A stretch of 33,801 nucleotides of DNA, taken from an uncultured Thiohalocapsa sp. (GTDB taxonomy: Bacteria > Pseudomonadota > Gammaproteobacteria > Chromatiales > Chromatiaceae). The translations under genes were made by a program, and so were the position numbers. A model generated the notes under the pieces. The model made no database searches. It had not been told where the DNA came from and was given only the letters and a program-made list of their open reading frames with translations. This document shows, one piece after another, positions 1 through 6,284 of this stretch (its first letter is position 1; every line of letters begins with the position of its first letter). Where the stretch lies: positions 1 to 33,801 of the forward strand of contig NZ_CAJXYK010000056.1 in NCBI RefSeq assembly GCF_913063425.1, in the 5' to 3' direction.

Positions 1-990
1 AGCCGGGGGTCGAACGGCGACCTGATCCTGTATCCGGTTCGGCCTGGCCTTCAAGCTCGCCGATGAAGCAGGCCTTGTGCCTGGCGGCGCATCCGCGCCT
101 CGCAGAAGGTCGCCGAGCTGTTCGCGGGAACCCGGATACCACCGTTGCGGTCGTCCTCCATCGACAAGGACGGCTGGATCTGCTTGGGACCTACGTCAAG
201 TCCGTGCTGCTGCCGCCGGGCGTTTGCGCAGAGTGGCTTGCCGGTGATCCGACCGTGGAGCAGGCCCTGTCCAGTGCCGGTTTTCTTCGGGTCGTTGCAG
301 TGACGGACCATGCCCTTCAGGAGCAGATGCGCTCCCTGGAGACCGCGGACCTGAACGACGCCAACGTCGCGAGCCGCTTCATCGAGGTCAAGAAGTCCCT
401 GCGCGATGCCTTGTAGACGGAGATCGCCAACAGCGGCACGTCCCACGCCGAGAGTCTGGATGACGACACCGACGGCCTCGCGACGCGCTGCGTCCGCTGG
501 CTGTTCTCGGCATCCCGGGCCGAGGTCAACCCCCGCGGCCCCACCGAGCCCGAGCTGGCGTAATACCTGCTCGCCCCGGGCGAAAGCATCCAGGGTATGC
601 GCGACGCCCTGAAGCGCCTCTACGACACCTGCTGGTACATCCAGCAAACCAAGTCCGGGCGCTATCTGTTTCAGCGTCACAGAAACCTCAATGCGCAGAT
701 CAACAGCTAGGTCAACGTCTGCTCCAACGCGGACCGCGACGAGCGCATCGAGGGCAAGCTCAAGGAGATGTTCGCCCCAAAAGACAAGGCCTGCTGTCTC
801 GACTACGCCTTCATGCCGTCGCCGACGGCAGGCCATCAGGTGCTCAAGGTCCAGGTGGTGCCGCCCGGGAGCAAGCTGCTCTAAAGCCTGGACGGCAGCA
901 ACCCGGCCGACAACGGCGCTGCCTACGCCGAACCCGGCATCGACGCCCCCGACCGCGACCGCCCTGCACGACTTCGGCCAGGTGGCCGAG
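1..990 (+). pseudogene. Decayed DUF499-like ATPase gene, 5' end outside window
   Basis: From about position 180 one reading frame (codons starting at multiples of 3) gives continuous protein-like sequence, including ALKRLYDTCWYIQQTKSGR and FQRHRNLNAQIN around 610-710. I recognise this as resembling the large DUF499 proteins, which are found with helicases and methylases in phage-defence islands. The frame is broken by TAG at 414, TAA at 561, TAG at 708 and TAA at 882. In the first 180 bases the protein-like stretches change frame several times (for example LAFKLADEAGL near 44 and AELFAGTRIPPL near 112), so that part also carries indels. The family assignment is from memory of the motif and needs a profile search; that the gene is broken is seen directly. 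The long open frame on the opposite strand here is antisense shadow. Confidence 0.5.
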
Positions 991-1074
991 CATGGCGACA
1001 GCTCCTTGCGAACCGGGCGGGGTTGGCCTAGTTTGGCCCGATCACCCCAATCCCCGAGAGCCCGCGTGCAGAAC

Positions 1075-1356
1075 ATGTCCTTCCACGACGCCAAGGGCCG
1101 GTTCGGCCAGCATTTGGACACCGCGCGGCGCGAGCCCGTCACCATTGAGTGCCATGGCCGCCCGGTGGCGGTCGTACTCTCCAAGGAGGAGTACGACGAG
1201 CTGAACGACATCAAGCTCCGCCAGCTCCGCGCCGAGATCGACGCGGGGCTGGCCGATTTAGAGCGCGGTGCCTACACCGATTACGCGCCTGAAGCCTTGC
1301 CCAAGCTCGCCGAGCGGATCAAGGCCGCCGGCCGCGAGCGACTCGGTAAGGAATGA
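1075..1356 (+). CDS. Phd/YefM-family antitoxin
   Basis: Encodes about 93 residues beginning MSFHDAKGRFGQHLDTARRE and containing PVTIECHGRPVAVVLSKEEY, the typical Phd/YefM pattern of an N-terminal DNA-binding fold that recognises the promoter of its own operon. The C-terminal half is charged and helical, as expected for the toxin-neutralising tail. A GTG at 1066 in the same frame (VQNMSF) could also be the start. Its TGA overlaps the ATG of the downstream ParE-like toxin (ATGA at 1353-1356), the usual coupling of such pairs. The antitoxin appears intact while its toxin is interrupted, a common fate in decaying islands. Autoregulation is expected from the family, but I see no clear operator. 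Confidence 0.8.
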   Translation: MSFHDAKGRFGQHLDTARREPVTIECHGRPVAVVLSKEEYDELNDIKLRQLRAEIDAGLADLERGAYTDYAPEALPKLAERIKAAGRERLGKE

Positions 1357-1661
1357 TCTACCGGCTTTCCGCCCGCGCGGAGGTGGACCTTGCCGAGATC
1401 TGGGTCTAGATCTGGCTCTATAGCGTCGCGCAATGGGGCATTGATCCGGCGGACCGCTACGTGGACGACCTGGTGGTCCGTTTCGCATGGCTCTGCAACA
1501 ACCCTGCGCTCTGGAAACCCCGGACGGACCTCGCCGAAGGGCTCCAGAGCTGTCCGCAGCAGCGCCACGTCATCTACTTTCGCGCGGTTGGCGCTCCTGC
1601 CGACACGATCGAGATCGTGCGCGTGCTCCACGCGCGCATGACGCCGGCAGACCACCTTTGA
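1353..1661 (+). pseudogene. ParE-family toxin interrupted by an in-frame stop
   Basis: The frame starts MIYRLSARAEVDLAEIW and, after a TAG at codon 19 (1407-1409), continues LYSVAQWGIDPADRYVDDLV and ends with RVLHARMTPADHL. This is the full RelE/ParE pattern: an N-terminal helix hairpin, an RHVIYFR-type strand and a C-terminal IVRVLH motif. ParE toxins act on DNA gyrase. The stop lies in an imperfect 12-base tandem duplication (ATCTGGGTCTAG followed by ATCTGGCTCTAT). Deleting one copy restores AEIWLYSVAQWG, which reads as a normal ParE. The start overlaps the antitoxin stop. The toxin is probably inactive unless the stop is read through. Confidence 0.8.
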
Positions 1662-1746
1662 CCTCGATGGATAGGACGATGACCCCACCCGGTGACGACC
1701 AGCCGGCCGGCATGCGCTTGGAGCAATACCGGGCCACGCGCATCCC

Positions 1747-1986
1747 CTGATCGGCACGAACGCGGCGAGCACCGGCCTGAACCTGCAACGCCTGGGCAGC
1801 CTGATCAACCTGGACCTCCCGTGGAATCCGACCGTGCTGGAGCAACGCAAGGGGAGGGTGCAGCGTGGCACCCTGGCGAAGCGCATCCCCTTCTACAACA
1901 TGCGTTACGACAAGGGGGCGGAGCAGCGCTTGTTTCAGGTCCTGAACGGCAATGTGGCTTATCGCATGTTGCTCGATGCCTGGTAG
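1747..1986 (+). pseudogene. C-terminal fragment of an SF2 (SNF2-like) helicase
   Basis: The frame reads LIGTNAASTGLNLQRLG, then INLDLPWNPTVLEQRKGRVQ, which are helicase motifs V and VI of the second RecA-like domain in SNF2-type superfamily 2 proteins. It continues to IPFYNMRYDKGAEQRLF and stops at TAG 1984. Nothing upstream encodes the ATPase half, so only about 80 residues remain. Helicases of this type accompany DUF499 proteins in defence islands, which fits the remnant at 1-990. The fragment runs toward the 3' end of ssrA but on the opposite strand. The arginine of motif VI is visible in QRKGRVQRGT. Confidence 0.65.
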
Positions 1987-2127
1987 AGCGCGCTTCGTCT
2001 CTGCAGGCGTGCGCTGCCGCACCGCAAGGTCGATGGGCGTCGTCCCCGCGCCGTCATGCATGTTCGCAACGCTTTCCGCCGGCAAAATCGCTCGCCGTCG
2101 AACGGTGCAATCTTCGGTTCATCAACG

Positions 2128-2169
2128 AAAAAACGCCGCGGTCGTCTGTAAAGACGGCCGCGGCGTTTT
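2128..2169 (-). terminator. Rho-independent terminator of ssrA
   Basis: On the minus strand, immediately beyond the tmRNA 3' end, a GC-rich stem (AACGCCGCGG ... CCGCGGCGTT) closes a short loop and is followed by six T (2133-2128). The stem is nearly perfect over about 17 bases. A shorter T run on the plus side (2165-2168) could make it weakly bidirectional. Confidence 0.85.
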
Positions 2170-2174
2170 CTTGT

Positions 2175-2536
2175 TGGTGGAGGCGGCGGGAATCGAACCC
2201 GCGTCCGCGAGCCCTCCGCCGTCGGTACTACATGCTTAGTCCGCTCTATTGTGTTTAACCTTCCACCGCCCGAGGGACAGGGCGATTGGTCGGCGATCCC
2301 GAATTTGGGGTTTTAGCGAATCAGGTCCGGGCCCCCGTCATCGCGATCCTGTGTAAGGTTACCCCACGAATCCGCCGCCCACAGGCAAGTGACGGTGTGA
2401 GGCCCGCTGGGATTAAGCAGCGAGGGCGTAGTTGTCGTCGTTGGCAACTATTGATTTGCGGATGGTTTTACGAGGTATCCCGCACCTCGGCATGCACCTC
2501 GGGTTTTGCGACCCACGTCGAAGCCAAGTCGCCCCC
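2175..2536 (-). ncRNA. ssrA: Transfer-messenger RNA (tmRNA)
   Basis: tmRNA rescues stalled ribosomes and tags the unfinished protein for proteolysis, working with SmpB. On the minus strand the 5' end GGGGGCGACTTGGCTTCGAC and the 3' end GGTTCGATTCCCGCCGCC plus an encoded CCA form a tRNA-like half; the seven-base acceptor stem pairs with one G-U. The internal reading frame near 2410-2440 reads ANDDNYALAA followed by TAA, with GCC as resume codon, preceded by AATAGTT as in E. coli. The length of 362 is almost that of E. coli tmRNA. The segment GAGGTGCATGCCGAGGTGCGG corresponds to the first pseudoknot. The CCA is genome-encoded and a terminator follows. The 3' end faces the decayed island at 1-2130. 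Confidence 0.97.
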
Positions 2537-2553
2537 TGTTCGCAGGATCGGAC

Positions 2554-2582
2554 AGTCTATCGCCCTGCGGGTTCCATGGCAA
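2554..2582 (-). promoter_or_regulatory. Candidate sigma70 promoter of ssrA
   Basis: On the minus strand TTGCCA (2582-2577), a 17-base spacer and TAGACT (2559-2554) lie just upstream of the mature tmRNA 5' end. The -10 is 17 bases from the mature end, which leaves a short leader of roughly ten bases for RNase P to remove, as known for tmRNA. The match is 5/6 and 4/6; no transcript data support it. Confidence 0.45.
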
Positions 2583-2688
2583 TTGGGGGTGGATGGCTCG
2601 GGACGCAAGGTCCGGGTGGGTCGGCGGGAGCGTTCGCGGCGGTCCAGTCGGGTCGGGCTGCGGCGCAGCATGCTGCGGGGGTTGAGGA

Positions 2689-2740
2689 TACTGTCCCCCC
2701 AAAAAGTTCCCCCCAAAAAAAGGTTGCGTGTACTGTCCCC
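2689..2740 (+). repeat. Pair of TACTGTCCCC motifs separated by C/A homopolymers
   Basis: TACTGTCCCC occurs at 2689-2698 (within GGATACTGTCCCC) and at 2731-2740 (within GTGTACTGTCCCC). Between them lie C6, A5, C6 and A7 runs. The reverse complement, GGGGACAGTA, recurs at 27336. I associate such motifs with the borders of REP-associated (IS200-like) transposase elements in gammaproteobacteria, but that link is from memory; no transposase is in the window. Confidence 0.6.
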
Positions 2741-2851
2741 CATAACGTTTTCCAAGATGCTGTTGGGGTTCAACGGACCAGACAATGAGGATACGGTCCC
2801 TGGGGCATCCCCGCGCCTTCGGCCTGGAGAGCGCGCGGGCAGGACTGGGGG

Positions 2852-3011
2852 CGCCGGCTTTCAGCCGGCGTCGCGCGCCGGGGGCTCGATGCCCCCGGCG
2901 CGCGAGCTGCGGCGCCGGAGCCGGGCGTTGGCCCATGCGGCCCTGGACGGGCGGTTGTGCATGCGGCCCCGTGCCGGTCCAGAGGCCGTCGACGCGGCAT
3001 TGAGCCGCGTC
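2852..3011. repeat. Cluster of three perfect hairpins (REP-like)
   Basis: Three inverted repeats follow one another: 2852-2870 (CGCCGGCT, loop TTC, AGCCGGCG), 2872-2904 (14-base arms CGCGCGCCGGGGGC, loop TCGAT) and 2991-3011 (GACGCGGC, loop ATTGA, GCCGCGTC). All arms are perfect. None is followed by a T run, so they are unlikely to be simple terminators. The arrangement resembles REP/BIME elements, but the sequence class is not one I can name. Confidence 0.6.
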
Positions 3012-3171
3012 GGCGGTGAGTCGGCTGAAGGGCCGGCGATTCCGCTCAGCCGCGCGGCGGCGAGGCAGCTGCGACTCTGCCGCGGATTACGCGTCGAAAG
3101 CTGGCAGCAGGCCACTGCTTCTCGGCGCGGGAATCTGTGGATGGCTCAGGTATGCCTCCCCTTTTTGGCCC

Positions 3172-3240
3172 GGGAAATCAGTGTACTGTCCCCGAACAAC
3201 GGCCTGGGAAACCAGTGTACTGTCCCCGCAAAACAAGTGT
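3172..3240 (+). repeat. Two 34-base tandem units carrying GTGTACTGTCCCC
   Basis: GGGAAATCAGTGTACTGTCC starts at 3172 and GGGAAACCAGTGTACTGTCC at 3206, both continuing CC, giving a 34-base period with one mismatch across the shared 22 bases. A third partial copy (AAGTGTAC, to about 3242) follows and diverges. Same family as the motifs at 2689-2740 and 27336. Confidence 0.65.
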
Positions 3241-3376
3241 ACGGGCGTCAAAAAAGAGCTGCCGCGGAGCTGGGGCCGGTGCGGTGGATGTGGGCGTTGG
3301 ACTGGATGGGGGGCTTCTGGTGGCCGCTTGCGGGCCCATGTAGCGATGACGGGTTGATTGCGATGGGTGATGCAGC

Positions 3377-4138
3377 GTGAGCAATGCACTGGGGCTCGAC
3401 TTTGCCGGCAAGCGCTTTCTGGTGACCGGCGGCAGCAGCGGCATCGGCCGTGCCGCGGCTGAGCTGCTGTACGATGCCGGCGCCCGTGTGCTGGTGACCG
3501 GCACCTCCGCCGAGCGGCTGGCGGCGCTGGAGGCGGACTGCCCCGGTGTCACCTCGCGACGCAACGATGCGGGGGACCCGGCGGCGGCGGAGCAGCTGGC
3601 GGCGGCGGTGCGCGAGGGCCTCGGCGGCCTTGACGGTGCCTTTCTGAACGCGGGCACCGCGAGCTTCGAGCCGCTGCCGGCGCTCACCACCGAGGCCATC
3701 GACCGCCAGTTTGCCGTCAACGTGCGCGGGCCGATGCTCCAGGCCCGGGCGCTGGCGCCGCTGCTGGTGGACGGCGGCGCCCTGGTGCTCAACACCTCCG
3801 TCGCCCGCGACAGCGGCCTGCCGGGGGCGGCCGCCTATGCGGCGAGCAAAGGCGCGCTGCGCTCCCTGGTGCGGGTGCTGGCGGCGGAGCTCGCGCCCCG
3901 GGGTATCCGCGTGAACGCGGTGAGTCCGGGGCCGATTAAGACGGATTTCTACGCGCGCTCCGGCATGCCGGAGGCGGCCGCCGCCGCCATCGCCGAGTCC
4001 GTGCGCGCCCGTGTACCACTCGGGCGCTTCGGCACGCCGGCCGAGGCGGCCCAGGTGGCGCTGTTCCTGCTCTCCGGGCTCGCGTCCTTCGTCACCGGCT
4101 CCGAGTATGTGGTGGACGGCGGCCTGAGCGAGGTCTGA
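3377..4138 (+). CDS. SDR-family oxidoreductase
   Basis: A classical short-chain dehydrogenase/reductase of 253 residues, NAD(P)-dependent and cytoplasmic. Seen: the cofactor loop TGGSSGIG at residues 17-24, NAG at 91-93, the catalytic serine at 141 (LNTSVA), YAASK with Tyr154 and Lys158, and the PGPIKTDF segment typical of the family. It ends with the usual TGSEYVVDGG. The start is GTG at 3377, with GGGTGA just upstream. Two bases separate it from the SRPBCC gene at 4141, so they are probably cotranscribed. The substrate cannot be told from sequence; 3-oxoacyl-ACP reductase-like and sugar or alcohol dehydrogenases share this layout. Confidence 0.92.
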   Translation: MSNALGLDFAGKRFLVTGGSSGIGRAAAELLYDAGARVLVTGTSAERLAALEADCPGVTSRRNDAGDPAAAEQLAAAVREGLGGLDGAFLNAGTASFEPLPALTTEAIDRQFAVNVRGPMLQARALAPLLVDGGALVLNTSVARDSGLPGAAAYAASKGALRSLVRVLAAELAPRGIRVNAVSPGPIKTDFYARSGMPEAAAAAIAESVRARVPLGRFGTPAEAAQVALFLLSGLASFVTGSEYVVDGGLSEV

Positions 4139-4140
4139 GC

Positions 4141-4728
4141 ATGCGCGCAATCACACTTCGACGCCGCCGGTGGTGGGTCGCCATCGCGCTGTTGCCGCTG
4201 CTCGCCCTCGCCGCCGCGCCGCTCCCCGCCGAATCCCTGCTGTCGCTCGATGTACACCACGAGGACGGCCGCTACCGGCTGCGCGCGGACATGGAGATTG
4301 CCGCGCCTGCAGCGGCGGTGCGTGCCACGCTCACGGATTACGCCAATCTGACGGCGCTGAATCCGTCCATCCGGCAGAGCAGCGTGCGGGCGGCGCCGGC
4401 GCCCTATGACGCCCGGGTCACCACCCTGCTGCGGGCCTGCATCCGGGAGCTCTTCTGCCGGGAGCTGAAGCGCGTTGAGGACGTTCGGGAGGACCCGCAG
4501 CGGCTGCTGGCGGTCATCGTACCGGCGCAGAGCGATTTCCGCGCGGGCCGCACCGAATGGCGCCTGTCGCCACGGCCGGACGGCGTGCGGGTGTCCTACC
4601 GCGCCGAGCTGACGCCGGCCTTCACGGTGCCGCCGCTGGTGGGGACTGCGCTGGTGAAGCAGGGCCTGGAGCGGGAGCTGCGCCGGCTGCTGCGCAACCT
4701 GGAGCGACTGGCCCGGGCGCGCTCCTGA
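4141..4728 (+). CDS. Exported SRPBCC (START-like) domain protein
   Basis: 195 residues. Residues 1-31 form a signal peptide: a basic start RAITLRRRR, a hydrophobic core IALLPLLALAAAPLPA and cleavage near AES. The remainder has the pattern of polyketide-cyclase/START-like ligand-binding folds: MEIAAPAAAVRATLTDYANL near residue 51 and a C-terminal amphipathic helix ending in an Arg-rich tail. Two cysteines (RACIRELFCREL) may form a disulfide in the periplasm; a similar Cys pair is familiar in exported members of this family. It follows the SDR gene by two bases. Function unknown; lipid or hydrophobic ligand binding is only a family-level guess. Confidence 0.75.
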   Translation: MRAITLRRRRWWVAIALLPLLALAAAPLPAESLLSLDVHHEDGRYRLRADMEIAAPAAAVRATLTDYANLTALNPSIRQSSVRAAPAPYDARVTTLLRACIRELFCRELKRVEDVREDPQRLLAVIVPAQSDFRAGRTEWRLSPRPDGVRVSYRAELTPAFTVPPLVGTALVKQGLERELRRLLRNLERLARARS

Positions 4729-4844
4729 GGCGGTGCCGGCAGCCGGGCCGCCGGGCAACGCGTCTTGGTCGCCCGTCGGCACTGGCTTACACTCCGGTCT
4801 GCACGGGGCGGCACCGTGCGCCGACCGGAGCAGATCAGCCCATC

Positions 4845-6284
4845 ATGGAGCCCACGCAACCGCAACCACCGCTGCCACGCCGCGTGCGCCTCGTGCAATG
4901 GCTGCGCTGGCTGCTCAAGGCCACCGTCTGGCATGGGCTGACGGCGCTGCTCGACCGCGCCGGCTTCACGCCGCAGACGGTGCAGGTGCTGTGCATCGAC
5001 CCGCAGGCAGACAAGCTGCTGCTGCTGCGCACCCGTGAATACCGCTGCGGCCTCTCGCCGGTGCAGGGCCTGCGCCGCGGCACGCTCACCTTCGGCCTGG
5101 TGCCCGGACGGCTGGACGTGCGCGAGGACGCCCGCCGCGAGCTGGCGGAGGAGGCCATCCCCGAGCCGCCGCCGCTGGCGGACTTCCGCGTCGCCGAGCG
5201 CTATCGCGAGGGCCCGTATCAGCAGTTCGACTGCACCGTGCTGGTGGTCTTCTGCGAGCACCAGGCCGTGATCCTGGGCCCCGAGACCGCCGAGGGCCAG
5301 CCTTGCTGGCTGCCGGTGGGGGAGGCCGTCGAGCGCCTCGGCAACCGCACCCTGCGCGATCTGTTCGCGGACTGGCGGGACGACCCCGGCTGCGCCCCGG
5401 ATGCCCCGGCGCAGGCGCAGCGCCGGCGCTTCATCCTGGGGCCGGCGCTGGAGGTGCAGGGGCCCGCTGCCCAGGGCAGCGTCAGCCGGCGCGGGGCCGT
5501 GCCGGCGGATGCGGAGCCGGCGCTGCCGCGGCTCTGGCCCATGTCCCTGTCCATGCTTGCCGCCGCCCGGCGGCTCGGCCGGCGCGATGCCGCGCAGGTC
5601 TACCAGGCCAATCCGAAGTTCGCCGCGGAGCTCTGGAATGGGATGTCCACGGCGGCGCGGGACTGTTACCGCCCGGACCCCAGACTGTGGCGCGATTGCC
5701 GGCTGCTGGACGCGGCACGGCCGGATGCCCTGCTCGCGGGTTGGCGGGAGGCGCGGGTGGAGCGCCTCGCCGCGCGCAACAACGACAGCGATGCCTGCTC
5801 CATCCCCGGTTGCGCCACGCCGGAGGCGGCGCTTGCGCTGCAGCGCCTCTCACGCTGCGAGATGTCGCTGGACCTGATCTACGACAGTGTCGAGGACCGC
5901 GTCGGCTGCTTCCTGACCCGCGGCGCCGTGTCCGGGGTGATTTCCGACGTGCTGTTGTATGCGCATCTGTCCGCGCGCTATGTGCCGATTCCCGTGTTCC
6001 ATACCCATCCCATCTACCGCACGGCGCTCGGCTACAAGCAGCCCTCGGCGGCGGACTTCTGGGTCATGGGCGCGCTCTACTACCGCCTGGAGGGGGCGAG
6101 CGTCGGCGACTGCGCCTTCTTCCCGGACGGCACCTGGACCGAGTACGGCATCACGGGGCACGGCCGCTGCTGCTTCCGCCGCGCCGGGGACCCGCTGCTG
6201 CCCGCGGCGGGGGAGCCGGTGACGACCTTCATCGAGGTGGCCCTGCCCGAGCGCACGGCGCCCTCGGTGCCGGCGACGCCTTAA
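4845..6284 (+). CDS. Degenerate Nudix domain fused to a JAMM/MPN-like domain
   Basis: 479 residues, start ATG at 4845. Residues about 45-165 look like a Nudix hydrolase: G84, five residues, L90, seven residues, then RELAEE at 98-103. Against the box Gx5Ex7REUxEExGU, the first glutamate is Leu90 and the last glycine is missing, so hydrolysis is doubtful. The C-terminal half (about 330-465) carries HTHP at 386-389 and SAAD at 401-404, matching the HxH...SxxD metal site of JAMM/MPN proteases, though the spacing is longer than the usual seven residues. A middle segment of about 120 residues (210-330) is not recognised. No signal peptide is seen. It converges with rlmKL and shares four bases (TTAA) at 6281-6284. 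Domain calls are by eye. Confidence 0.7.
   Translation: MEPTQPQPPLPRRVRLVQWLRWLLKATVWHGLTALLDRAGFTPQTVQVLCIDPQADKLLLLRTREYRCGLSPVQGLRRGTLTFGLVPGRLDVREDARRELAEEAIPEPPPLADFRVAERYREGPYQQFDCTVLVVFCEHQAVILGPETAEGQPCWLPVGEAVERLGNRTLRDLFADWRDDPGCAPDAPAQAQRRRFILGPALEVQGPAAQGSVSRRGAVPADAEPALPRLWPMSLSMLAAARRLGRRDAAQVYQANPKFAAELWNGMSTAARDCYRPDPRLWRDCRLLDAARPDALLAGWREARVERLAARNNDSDACSIPGCATPEAALALQRLSRCEMSLDLIYDSVEDRVGCFLTRGAVSGVISDVLLYAHLSARYVPIPVFHTHPIYRTALGYKQPSAADFWVMGALYYRLEGASVGDCAFFPDGTWTEYGITGHGRCCFRRAGDPLLPAAGEPVTTFIEVALPERTAPSVPATP

Larger units (their letters stand above)
2583..3376. other. Gene-free repeat-rich intergenic region
   Basis: No frame on either strand here looks like protein; the open frames run through repeats and hairpins and have no homology that I recognise. 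The stretch holds four copies of a TACTGTCCCC motif (listed separately), three perfect hairpins, and the leader of the SDR gene at 3377. It looks like an accumulation site for small dispersed elements between ssrA and the next operon. Confidence 0.6.

Noticed and set aside
51-1214. Long 387-codon open frame on the minus strand
   Set aside because: It is antisense to the DUF499-like remnant and the antitoxin, has no recognisable motif, and such open antisense frames are common in GC-rich DNA.
1990-2085. Minus-strand stretch reading DGAGTTPIDLAVRQR, like an ankyrin repeat
   Set aside because: Only one partial repeat is visible, with no start, stop or second repeat; it could be a remnant but cannot be supported.
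2286-3380. 364-codon plus-strand frame across ssrA and the repeat region
   Set aside because: It runs through tmRNA and hairpins and is compositionally Arg/Gly noise.
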